This document shows positions 1-13,400 of a DNA stretch of 64,000 bases, piece by piece. The notes below the pieces were generated by a model. The model had not been told where the DNA came from, did not search any database, and saw only the letters and a list, made by a program, of their open reading frames with translations. Source of the DNA: Tubiluchus corallicola (taxonomy: Eukaryota; Priapulida; Priapulimorpha; Priapulimorphida; Tubiluchidae); NCBI GenBank assembly GCA_030141605.1, contig JAQGDQ010000077.1, positions 136,501 through 200,500 of the forward strand, given 5' to 3'. Each line of letters opens with the position of its first letter. The first letter of the stretch is position 1. The position numbers and the translations under genes were made by a program.

Positions 1-3000
1 CTACAAAGTGTCCAATCACCACAAAGCTAGTATTAGAACGTGATCCCGAAACAGGCAAACCGCTGGTTGAAGTGGCAAAAGAGCTGTGCCTGAAACTGAA
101 ACCTCATCAAGTGGAAGGTGTAAATTTTTAAATTTTATATATTATGTATAAGTTATCCGTTTAAAAGTGACGCCTTATTATCAGATACGTAGTTAGTATC
201 AGTTATTATCACACACCTAAAGTATAGTATCCTTACAATGAATTCACAGTCATATTACGTATAATTGAATTTATGTTACGTATAAAAACTGTCTTTTTCC
301 AAAGAAGAGAAATAATGAAATCACAAATTTCTTTGCTTTTATATACCTAACCCAGGTAATTAATAAAACACGATAATTTGAACGTTCGCAATACTGTACC
401 TGCAGATTCTGCACTCAGCAACTTTTCTTGCGAAGTGTTCGCATAGTCTTATGTAATCAGCAGACAGCCGTCGTTGCAGAAACAAGCGCAATGCATAACA
501 GATTTATGGTATGGCCATACATATTTCAACTAATTCAACCAATAATTTGCTAGCATAAGTACTGGACTAAAAGTTTTACCGATATTAGTAGCTTTTAAAG
601 GAAGTATGAAAGCATTAAACTGAGGTTTTAGTCCTTGATTGGTGCTATAAAATTGATAGACATTATCGATATAATCGATAGAAAATTGATAGACTGCCAG
701 ACAAAAAATGGGGAGCAACAGCAAAAACTTTACTTTAATTCACTGAATGACATTTAGCGAACTTTTGTTTTTGCATGTTGCAGGTGTGCAATTTCTATGG
801 GATTGTCTGGTTGAGACTTTGGAGCAGCTTAAGAATGGAGAAGAGGGAGGCGGTTGCATTCTAGCCCACTGCATGGGTTTAGGAAAGACTTTGCAGGTCA
901 GTTACAGCGATGTGTTCTGTGTGGTTGCCAAAGTTTCTTTGTTCAAAGTTAGAGTGTGTTGAACATTTTTGCAAGTTGATTTCAACTGAAACAGTTTTTC
1001 AGAACTTTCTTTACTAATTTTATTGTATTTTAATGTTTGGTTTTCTAAGTATTGTACTGTATTAGTGTGTTTGTCTTCAGACGAACCCACAAGCTAAGTC
1101 CTATTTTTGCACAGCAGCTTTTTACTAATGCACATTTGAAAATTCTATTACTTTCGTGATCAGGAAGGAACGTTCTATACCTGTGATTATTGATAAGGAG
1201 TAACAGTGAAAATGCTTATCTTGAGGTTTTTGTAAATGTAAGGAAAGTTAAGTGCCAGAAACTTCTATTTCAAACCTTTGTGTAGCACTCAAGCTTTTGG
1301 CCAGCATTCAGTTAAATATTTGTGGCCTTTTAAACAAGCTTCGATTTTATTAACTTAGCTATTTGAATTCATTAAATTAAAGCAAGCTTGCATGCTCATC
1401 TTTTTGAAAAGCAGTGGAAATGGTAATTTTTATAAATGATTTTTCCGCACACTAACAGAGCTTGTGATTTATACATTTTTATCACTATGCATTAGTTAAT
1501 TCACATTAACGTGTACTTGCGTTTTTATTTACAATTTAATGCTTTCTCTATTAAAAAAACTCCATTCTATTTTAGTATTTCATTTATCAAGTGAAATGTA
1601 ACAGTTTTATTTTTTTCCAGATAATTGCTCTTGTTCATACTTTGTTGATGGCCAAAAGAACCTCAAAATATTTCCGTACTGTCCTAGTGGTGGCACCGCT
1701 TAACACAGTGCTTAACTGGCAAACGGAGTTCGCTAAATGGCAAGAAGATTTGGATGAAGATGACACATTGGTTGTAAGTTTTGTAGTAGCATATTACGCT
1801 GCAAATGTGAAATTTCTTAAATTTCAATCACATATTTATTCGCTGCACAACAATTTCTAGAGCATAACATTGACAAAATCACTTTTTATACATTTTTATT
1901 GCAAGTTCACACGCACCACTAAACGGCAGCTGATTCTATTGAAGGTGAAATCACTGAACTAATAGACAACTATCTGTATACTAATTAAGTTTGGCTTTGC
2001 TTAACTAAAGGAAAAAATATTTGATGACAAAAATAAAGGAGGCATTGGGGAAACCAGTTATCACAAGAGCTGAAATGTCACCCGAAGCTCCAAGAAGCAT
2101 TGTTCTTAATAAAGTGTTGAAATTTTTACATTAAGTGATTGATGTCCACCAGCGTGTCATGTAAAGTCTGTCTTTGTGATGTGACAGCCCATAATGTTTA
2201 AAAAATAATAATTTTTATAAGTGTATAATTAACCTCAGAAAATTTTTGTATAGCCATTTAAAAAAATGTGCAGTTTAGTGCACAAGGTTACGGTAACTTA
2301 TATTTGAATTGTACTATGGTTTGGCTTAGCTAAATATTTTCCAAGTATATGTAGTACGGATTGAAAATTTATAACGAAAACCTGGTGTTAGTCCAGTCTC
2401 AAGATGGTGTCTTGCTTTGTTATAGTCATTTCAGATTTTGTTTGATAAAAATAATTACAGTGGGTGACACAAGTGCTATAAACAGTCTTATTTAATATGC
2501 TGTGAAAATATGGCAACATCCCTTGACAAATGGAGAACTAGAGTACTATTAATAATAATAATAACAAAGCGTATTTAATTATTTGAGTGTGATCACTTAT
2601 TAATTTTGCAATAGTGGTCTTCATGAAGATCTTTACATTCATAGGATTTTTTATTACTGGTTCCGTTCGAATTTCCATTGGGATTCTGTTTCAGTCTGTG
2701 TGTTTTGGTTCAGGTTACATAATTATAATTACTAAGATTTATTGCTTTGAAAAGTAATTTTTTCTTACGTAGGTGTCAGAGTTGGTGTCTGTGAAGAATA
2801 ATCATCGTCGAGCTGCAGAGTGTGAGGAATGGTTCGAGCGAGGCGGGGTGTTGATTATGGGATATGACATGTTCCGTAACTTGACTGCGTCTGAGCGTAT
2901 ACGCAATAAAAAGATGAGAAATTCCTTTCAGAAATTTCTAGTCGATCCAGGTATGCTGGCTTCACTTACATTTAAATCAAGTATACATTTTCCATGTTTG

Positions 3001-4497
3001 TTTTTGTTAGACTATATGTATAATTTATAATTTGGTTATGTATAATCGAAACATTAGAGCGATTATTGTCGGCTAGAATACCACTGATATTTCAACAGTT
3101 GTTTTCATTGTTTGCTTTATGTCAAAATTTTGTTTTATCAGGGGCTGATATTATTGTGTGTGATGAAGGACATGTGCTTAAAAATGATGCTTCTGCAATT
3201 TCCAAGGCAATGAATTTGGTGAGATCAAAGAGAAGGATAGTTCTCACTGGTACTCCTTTGCAGAACAATTTAACTGAATGTAAGTATTTGCAAAGTATTA
3301 CTGAACTGATTACGTGCAGAATTACATTGGCAGTTAAATAGTAAATAATTAATGTATTTAGGTAATCATCCTTGTGGTTTCATTTAAATAATGCTTTCAT
3401 AATTCTGTTTGCTTTTTTATGTTCACAATCATAATTGCTTGATTTTTTCTGTGTTGTAGCTTATTATTAAGTATTGTGATTTTATCATGTCACAGATCAT
3501 TGCATGACACAGTTTGTCAAGCCCAATTTGCTTGGTACTCGAAAAGAGTTTCAAAACCGATTTGCCAATCCAATAAAAAATGGACAGTGTTCTGACAGCA
3601 CACCATTTGACGTGAAACTCATGAAGAAACGTGCACATATTCTTCATGATCTGCTTTCTGGTTGCGTACAGGTATGTAATTATAATCAGTATCTGTGTGG
3701 AATTGTTATTTTTATCCAAATTTTTAATTTTCATTAACTGAGTTGGTCGTTTATATCACGTAGTTGCTGCATCTCTACAGGGGAAAAAATTGGGCATCTG
3801 AGGGAAAAAATTGTGCGACTAATCAGTTCTTATCTGGAATTTGTCTCATGTTATATTATATTTGGTTTATGCTGCTATCTTGCTTTCTGCATAACACCAC
3901 TAATTTTAAACAGTTATCCTTAACATAAGTAGTTAAAAAGTTAACAGTTAATGTTAGGTATTGAATACCATTCCGATATTTATTGCTACAGATTTCGCTC
4001 TGTTTTGATACGTATTGAGTTATATTGCTGTTTATTAAAGGGTTTATTCAGTATCAGTGTGAATCCTTAAATAATGCGGATAGTAGCATTTCTAAAAATG
4101 ATGGGAAAATTGTAGCACTTTCAGTTTTATCCTCGTCTTTGCTTGTTAAAAAGATTTTTTTTTTGACACAACCTGTACCCTACTGGAGTTGTAACTTTTG
4201 CCGAATTTATTGGCTGCTGTGTTTAATTATTACACACGTTCACCATAATTGAGGACATGCCAGAATATTAAAAAAGAAATTGCGTCATCATGTATATTAT
4301 GTGTAAATTCTAAAAAAACATTATTTTTTCAGAGACGGGATTACGGTGCTTTGACAAAATTTTTGCCACCAAAGATGGAGTTTGTGATTTCTGTTCGTCT
4401 GTCCGACATTCAGATAAAACTTTATGAGGAATACTTGCAACGTGTTGGTCGTAGTGGTGGTTCTGAAATAAAAAACGTTGGAGCTTCTTTATTCCAG
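1..4497 (+). CDS. ATRX: ATRX exons encoding helicase lobe 1 (motifs I-III)
   Basis: Seven exons encode the first RecA-like lobe. In-window residue numbers: [11 protein letters not shown] (about 32-42) is the SNF2 Q-motif-like entry. HCMGLGKT (67-74) is Walker A, with catalytic lysine 73. [13 protein letters not shown] is motif Ia. DEGH (194-197) is motif II, and LTGTPLQNN is motif III. The segment [19 protein letters not shown] and the block [12 protein letters not shown] are ATRX-specific in wording. No key residue is missing, so the lobe looks catalytically intact. The introns hold no obvious second gene; the longest, 4,498-6,551, is A+T-rich and shows nothing recognisable. Confidence 0.9.
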
Positions 4498-7400
4498 GTT
4501 AGTTTAGAGTGAGGTTCATACACTGTGTTTTTTTATGTTGTCAAGCACATTTGATTATAAAAAACTTAGTTGTTGCAAAAATCCATAATTGTGCTATAAA
4601 TATTGCATTGTATCAAAATTAGCCATGTATGTAATACGCCGTCCACACTGTCATTCAAAATTATGTCACTCTTTAGTTTGTCATTGTTGAAGTATTGTGT
4701 TGACGGCTTAGAAATTTTTATAATTAGTTCAGTTCCAAAGTTTTTTGAACTGGGGTGTGAGCATTTCCATCAAGTTTGAAATTGTTTGCTGCTTCAAAAT
4801 AGAAAGTGTAGAAAAATGTTTTTCTTTTACTTTTTTCCAATAAATATTTTTTCTTTTATAGTTTATTGTTTTACTAGAAAAGGCAATGAGCCATTGAATT
4901 CACATTTAATTGTAATTATAATGTCAGGGTGTTGCCATTTAGAAGTACTGTTAGGCAAGAGACTGGCACAAAAGAAAGAGGAGTATTGTACACTTGAGTG
5001 GGAAATATATCTGGTTTGTAGACATGTGGGCAGTATCTTTAAATTCTTGCCTTTGGAATAGATAGTCCAAAACAATGCTTGTTGGAGTACTTGAATGGAA
5101 AATAGCCTAATACAGGAATCACAGTTAAATGTGAGCTTAGAGGCTGTTTCCGTTTTTTAGATGTGTGTACCATTCTTAAAGGAAAATGGAAGCACTTTAT
5201 AAAGCAAGGTTTAAATTAACGTTCTTACAGAGAAAGTGAACGGCACATGCATTTTCATTGAGTTTAAAACTTCTTTAAGTTGTAAGCAGCTACTGAGCTT
5301 TCAAATTGCTCACAGTATGAGAGACTGTGCTTCACATCTTGATTTTGAAGTGCGTGCCACCAATCATGATGTCGTCTGCGTGAATCACCAGGAATGTGGC
5401 GTAGGATGTGGGTTTTAGTTTGCAACATTTATGTCAGTTATCAGCAAGCGAAAATTCTATCTTTATACCTGCACTGTACATGTTGTAGGACAAGTGTTAA
5501 TCTCATGAGCAGTGTATTGAAGCCCTTACTTTTTTGTACGTATGAGTTGTGTAAGGCTATGCTTCCATACATGCTATGCTTCCATATTTGGTAGCATGTA
5601 ACACTCATACAACTGAACATAACTAAGAAACAAAATCTCTATTGAATGGAATGAAATCTCATTTTACGAAGTTTAAACTAGTTTGTTTGAACAGATGTTT
5701 TATGGCTACAGTCATTTTATATCCAACAAGTTTCCAAGGATATAATGTGTAATACTGCACAGCTTGTAATAGCTATTCAAAGCAGAATCGAATCTGCTTT
5801 ATAAGACTCATAATTCTGATTTGAAGCTATAAATCAGCACCATAAATTCCAGTAAATATAAGCCTACAATGCACAGAGCAACATGGTGATGTGACCATTA
5901 GTGATGAAATACAATTCCTGAAGGGATTATGCTGCTTACAAACCTCACGCAATTTTCTTCACTATCAGTCTCAAATTTTGCATGGCAAAAAAACTTCAAA
6001 TACGGACATTCCAGTTCTCCCGATTTAGGCTAGAACTTACAGAATTTTCTCTCTCAGACCCATAGCTGACTCTCCGTATTTTGGACATCTATAAGTTGGA
6101 ATGCTTGCGGTTCGGCCCTACCTTTGTAGCTGTCACATCTCATCTAAGTTGTACCGCCACAACTATTCTAAAAAAACCTAGTAGTTGAAAGTTTGACGTA
6201 AAGCCAAAACAAAAATATATTAAATGGAAACACTTATTATAATATGTCTGAAAATACAATAGCTGCTATTTATTTTGCAATGCACTTGCTAAGCTGGCTG
6301 TGGGTGTTTAATGCCAATGAAACTTAAGGTCGCGCAAATCAGGCTGCTTTTGCAGCAAAAATCAACAAATTTAACTGCTTCTTCTGGTAAAACAAAGCTT
6401 TAGACTATGTCAAGTGGTGAGTTATTTTAAATTATGCTGCATAAAAATTAATCTAAAACTTACTTTACTGAGTGCTTCATTTCCCCTTTGATGATGTTAT
6501 AGACATTTTCTCTAGCATGTATAGAAAACCAGAAAACTAATTTTGTACTAGGATTATCATCATTTGATGTGCATCTGGAGTCATCCATGGATGATGAAAT
6601 TAAAGCAACGACGGGATGAGAAAAGAGTGAGTGTTTCACTAAGTTGTAATTTATATCCTGTTACTATACAAAATTTCTTACATGCTTGACAACATAATCA
6701 TTTTAATTAATTAAAAAATAGAAATTGATTTTGTCCTAAGAGCCTTAAGCAGTCTTGTGCAGTCGAAAATAACACTGTCGAGCAAAATAATCTTAATCCT
6801 AAATCTGCAAATGGTGGCAAAACATATATTAAAGAAATATTAAAGCATTAAAATTTACAGACATACATAAAGAAGATGTTTAAATTACAAACAAATGAAC
6901 AAATCATAATTGGCCAAAAATATTGTGTATATGCCAGTAACTGTATCTGTAACATGTGTGGTTTAGATAAATATGGTCTTATCGTTTGAGTTGAGTTAAT
7001 TTTTTTGGAAATTAGCCGGTTTGTCCAAAATTAATGTAATTCAATCTAAGTATTTCGATAAGAGAAGCATGTAATCCTGTGGTAGAGTCTTTTATGTTTA
7101 CTTGTCAAAAACATTTCATGCAAATTACATTCACTTAAATAGATAATCGGCTTATTTCAAATGTCCATGCAACTGGCATTTAAATGTACAAGTTTGTCTA
7201 TCAGGTATTTTTGCGAATTTTAGTTTGACGTACCAGTGTTTGGAATTTCTACTTTTTTCTCACCTACCTTTAAATCTTCTTTTGCAACATCTACTTGTAT
7301 TATTTTCTACTTTCTTCTGCATGTATCTATATATAATTTGTGAGACATCTGCTTTATCTACTTTGGTAAAGGAAACTAAAATGTTCTTTGTAATTCATAT

Positions 7401-10400
7401 ATAGCCAGTTTCGAGGTCATGTTAATCATATCAGGTAAAGTAGTCTACCGATTATTATGGTTCAGATGGCTGCTTCTTTCCATGAACAATTACAACCTGT
7501 TGTTAGATAATTGTTCTTAAAAATATTTACATTATTTGCAAATATCAATTATTAAAGAGTTGCTGGTTTTTATGTCCTGTGTGTATCTGCCTTGTAATCT
7601 GATTGGCTGCTAGATGGTGCTATATGTTTCCGTTAGCTGTATGTCATGACGTTCACAGTCAACAACGCTGTCAGTAGAAAATATTCATAATTTTATTTAT
7701 TATCAACTATTTAATGCACTGTTATAAGTTTTTGTTACTGTTGCTTTTCGTGTATTGTCATTAGTTTGTTTCGTTCCTGTATTATTGAAAATGCATGTTG
7801 AATAACGTGTACCTGCAGTTAATACTAGAATGCTTTCCCAAGGCTTTTCTTAGGATAAATACTTCACTTGTATTCATGATTACTGCTATTGCTCTACAGG
7901 CTCTTGCTAAGCTAGATGATGCAGACTCCGACAGCATGGCGAGTTTCATTGATGACGAGGCATACGACTCAGAGAAATCTACCTCTTCGGACGAAGATGA
8001 TGTTGTGCCTCTGGATGACGACAGTGACGGCGGTAACAAAGGCAGGCAGACATGTTCCACACGTAAATCGGCAGGCACAGCAAAGTCCAGCAAAAGTGGC
8101 GCTAGTTCTGTTTCTAACTCGCGGTGCGCATTTTCAGTTGGTTGTCACTGTCATCCTTGTGCTTTAACGTTGAGCTGTGTAATGTTCATTGTTTCCTTGG
8201 ATTTATAATTATGCAAGTATAGTAATTAGGTATACTACTGAGTGCAAAGGAAATGCTAGTAGTAATTAGCTAAATAATTATACAACATTCTTCCTACTTA
8301 CTCAAATCTGTTTTTGTGTTTATTGTTTTTCATACTGGTATAATGTCATTTTAGATATCATTTTCATAACCATTGATTAAAAAAACAATTGTTACTAAGC
8401 AATTTATGCACATAAAATTTTATTTTTGATAAACAGACTTACCAGTATTTTATCTCTAACAAACTACTAATTATTCACTCTGGTCAGCAGGCTCAAGATA
8501 AATTAGTTGCATAACTACTTTTTCAATTCAGCTAGGGCTGCTGAGGATACCAGAAACCAAAGCCAAAGACAAATGTCAGCTTCAGAAGCATAGCTCAGCT
8601 TAAGTGAATGACTTTTAATTTTTAACATTATTGAGTGTTGGTTATAAGTTTTTCAAAGTAATGTAAATTAACACTATCAAACAGTATTATTGTTTTGTTT
8701 ATAGACCGCCATCTCGACGAGGTCGAAATAACAGTAGTGACGATGATGATGACAACAGTGGCGAAAAAAAGAAAGGACATCGTTCTGACAGTAGTATCGA
8801 GGTTGTGAAGACATACCAGACGCGTAGTCGCCGCGCAGGTATTTACGTTTTTCACATGCATCTTGATTTGAATGAATGTCATTGGGAAATAAGGGGTCAG
8901 TATGTGTTTCTTTTAATCATTGATGAATAATTTCTTCGTTGATAAAAAACTACTTTCTGAAATTCACATACATGTTTATTCATACATCTTGCTTGGGTAA
9001 GAATATCATTTGCTGTAACAGATTTCTAGTCCTTGATTTAACCTAGTTACAGAATTGAACCTTCCACTTCCCAAACAGTTATACTGACTTTTCAAAAAAA
9101 TTTCAGAACATTACCTACAAGCTTAACATCTTCGTTCCTCACTTTTGACATAATGTCAAAATAAAATGAAAAGGCACATAAAGTTATTCAAATTCTAAAA
9201 AATGATTTTCGTAAAATTGATTTTTGTGATCTAAACCTGAATTATTTAACAGATAAGTCTGATCCTGGCGCAGGATCTAGCAAGGATCCTGTAATTCCCA
9301 TGGATACTGATTTACCACCAGAGCGTGAAAAAGAGTGGTGGGAAAAACATGTCAATGAAGATGATGAATTTAAACTTGAAGCCAGTGGCAAATTGACACT
9401 GCTAATGGAAATACTACAACAGTGTGAGGCGATTGGTGATAAAGTGTGAGTATACATTTGTTACATTATTTAGAAGTTATCTTAGGTAATTACTTTTTAT
9501 AGAGTGTTAATTACAGCACATTCTAGTTTATCTTGGTAGTTTGTGTATTTCACTTTACATAAGCCTGGTGATTGTTAATGTAGAAACATAAATTTGTTAA
9601 CAAAATTTGCAGACTTCTCAGGAGACCTTTACACGAAAAAAGATCTAGAATGTTGTTCTTGTCAATGGGAAGATTCTTGAATGAGTACTTGCTGTAATTT
9701 TTCTGCTATTTGTTGGCTAAAATAATTTTTTTTCGTATTCCAGTTTGCTATTTAGTCATAGTTTGCTTTCTTTGGATCTCATTGAGACTTTTCTGGCGCG
9801 CATGGATGAACAGAGCCGTGTCGATGCCGAAAACATGGCAAAGACAAATGCTGAGGAGACAGACAAGGAAACAACTTTGGCTGTAAACAAAACACAAGAA
9901 GGCGAGAAGGATGTCAAAACTGACGCTGATAAAGTGAACGGTGAACCGCTAGTTTCAGAGGGTGGTACAGAGGAAAAAGTAAACAGCGAACATCAGATTA
10001 ACTCTGTTGAAGATCTGCGTCCGCCAGGGTTTGACCCGCAACATGCACAAGATTACATAGGAACCTGGATTCACGGTCTGGATTACTTTAGGATGGACGG
10101 CTCGACTTCAGCAGAATTGCGTTCGCGTTGGAAGGCTTCATTCAATGACGAGGAAAATATTAGGTTAATATTTAAAACGAGTTTATTTCTTAATCAATTG
10201 CTTTTTAATTGTTTGTTGGCATCTATTTGGTTTAGCTAGCCTGCATGTTTTGCTTAGTGTATTTATAAAACACTTTTTATCTTATAAATAGCTAAATGCT
10301 AATAATGTACATTGTATGTCACTTTCATGTTTAAATTGGTACACTATGCAAGTTTCTGAAAATTTTATGATTGATAAGCTTTTTGTTTATTTACTGGTAA

Positions 10401-13400
10401 TATGAACGCAATAGATTAAAAAACTGCATTTCCATCTTCTGGTTATTTTACATAGAAATAATTTAATTTATGTGTTTGATGTGGTTATTTTCAGAGCTCG
10501 TCTATTTCTCATTTCAACTCGAGCCGGTTCTCTCGGTGTTAATCTAGTCGGTGCTAACAGAGTGATCATATTTGACGCATCGTGGAATCCAACCCATGAC
10601 ATTCAAGCTATTTTTCGCTGTTATCGCTTTGGACAGAACAAACCGGTATATATATACCGCTTTCTTGGCCAGGGCACCATGGAGGAAAAGATTTATGATC
10701 GACAGATCTCTAAGCAAACGTTAGCAGGACGTGTTCTCGATGAAAAGCAGTTCGATAGACATTTTTCCATGAATGACTTGCAGGAATTGTATACGTTTTT
10801 GCCGGACAGGGATAACCCTGATGCTGCGACGAAAAGACCGACCCCACTAGTGCCAAAGGTATGTCTATTAATATAATTCGTAAGATACTTTAAAACAATG
10901 GTTGTTGTTTGAGCCTTGAATTGAAACAAAATTAAAAGTTTTTATTAGTTGCACTCCTTTTTGTTATTTTACTTTCTAGTATTTGTGTTACCTATATGCA
11001 AGTCAGTTACGTGTATAGTGTGAACACTAATTCTGTACTTATTTGCCAAAAAAACTTTTGTCCTAATGCACGACATACATTTTATCAGTGTGTACCTTTA
11101 AAAACAGTCTATTGCTCAACTTATGTTTGCATTTGAATTATACCTAAACTTGTACTTTTATGATGTTCTAGTATTTAAAATGTTCTGTGATTAAAACTGG
11201 TTTTCTTTGTATAGAACTTTGTTTGATTTGAATTAAGTAATTATATTATTTTGTATCATAGTCATGACATGTTCTAAGGTGTTTAGTAAATGATTTGCGC
11301 AAAAAACTTTTGTTTGGTAGTTGAAGTGAGGAGCTATTATGAAACTTCGTTTGAACAAGACTGATCCTAAACCTGCTTGTCAACAATGGAAAGTTTACAT
11401 GGTTATCTGGATTCTACAGACGTGCTTAAAATCTATTTCTTTGACACTTTATGTTATGTCTAAAAGTGTATTCATAAAGATAACATCAGAACTGATGCTA
11501 CCAATTATCTTAGCAGTCTCTGGAGTCAAATTACTCATTTTCAATTACCTAAATATGCAGAGGAGAAAAGTACGCATGCTAGGTAAACAAATCCAATGTA
11601 CTTTAATTTAGGTGAATACAAAATCTCATTAATTAACAATGTCACTTTTTATCTAGGACACACTGCTTGCTGAATTGCTTCAAATGCATAAAAAGTGGAT
11701 TGTAACCTATCACGAGCATGACTCCCTCCTGGAGAACAGACCTGATGAGGATCTGACAGAAGAGGAAAGGAAAGCCGCCTGGGAGGAGTATGAAAATGAA
11801 AAGAAGGGCATTTACAACAGAGGTTACTTATCTAAATTTATTTTTGTCTGGAGTGTATATTCTGGTTACTCTGCCCCTTAGCTGCTTGAATAGTAGAAGG
11901 CAAACCTTGAAGCTTGTAAATAAATTTTAGAGTTTAAAACACGAAAAACTCTTAATAAATGAAGTTTAAAAAAATTGTCTTGAAACTTTGTATCATTTAC
12001 ATTGCTGTTTTATTGCATATAGAGCTTGCATTAGCAGTAATGCTATGTAAAACTTGTAAATTGGAATTCCAGTGATACCTGTTTGACACAGTCATTTTAA
12101 CAGTAAGTCGTTTGAAACATGTTTAGATAGCATTGCGTAAAGTTTGAAGTAATAATCAGAGCATTTGTTGCACACTCTTCACTAACTAAGCAAAACTATA
12201 AATTTGTGCATTCAATAATATCAATTGAGTATTTTTTGGTGAGCCAGTGATGTTTTACCAGTTAGCGCAACCATTTTAAATTATTAAGAATTTTCGTTTT
12301 CGGTTTCATAAGTCTTTCAAACTGGTAAGCATAATGCTAAGTAATATAACTTTTACAGAAAGTTTTTTTGGGTTATTCTTTGAAAATCCCTTTTCTTGCC
12401 TTTTAAGAATTATGTTTATTACTTCTTTAATTCTGTATATGACATTCTTTTTGTTTGTTTGAATTTAATTTTTAACTGTAGGTTACTAACCCAAGCTAAA
12501 TAAAGCATAAGAAATTATTTTTTTATTATGCATTGACGGCAAGTTATCTTCATTCACTCTGTAGTTGCCTTCGTCATACTAATTCTGGTTGTATATCTCG
12601 TAAAGAGGAGGATGTACGAACATGACTAAGATACCTCTACCAGTGGCTCATTTTAGAGTCATATTATTGATAATGACATAGGTCTCCCACCCATCCAAAT
12701 TGACTAAACTCTGCCACTGAATGCCAGATTGTAGTTTGCAGAATTACATAAAAACAGAAACACTGGCAACCTATAATACTTTTTTATTTCTGACTAGATT
12801 GTTGTGATCATTAATTTTGTATTTATGTGCGTTTCTAGCTGGAATGTTCATGCAGGCTAACACATGGCAAGATATGATCAACCAAGGATCGAATCTATAT
12901 AGCCATGGGCAAGCTTACCGAGACCTCAGTGCCCCTCTCAACATTGACCTGATACGACAGCAGATTTTGGATCGGGTAATTGTCAATGCTTTTAAATACA
13001 ATTATATTCTCAACGCCCAAGAATCACGTTTGTGAAAATAGACAGTAATCTGTGATCACTAGATCACTAGACTAATTGGGCTTATGTGTGCTTTTGCCAA
13101 GTTTTTGAATATTTGCATGTCAACCTGATATTAAAAATAAAAATATTGCATAAACTGAATATCTGCATTTCCACTGTGTGTGTTGAGACCTATGCATTCC
13201 TGTGTCAATTTTTGTTTTCTTTAAAATTTCAAACAAGTATTTTTATTTATGATTTTGTAAAGATAAAATTTTATCAGCATTACTGTTTTTGGAAAACCCT
13301 TCCTCTTATTACCTGAAGTATTTGCGACTAGTTAGACAAATATGTCTTATTTTTACTAGAGAGTGCTACCTGAAGTTTATATGTCAGTGAGTAATGATTA

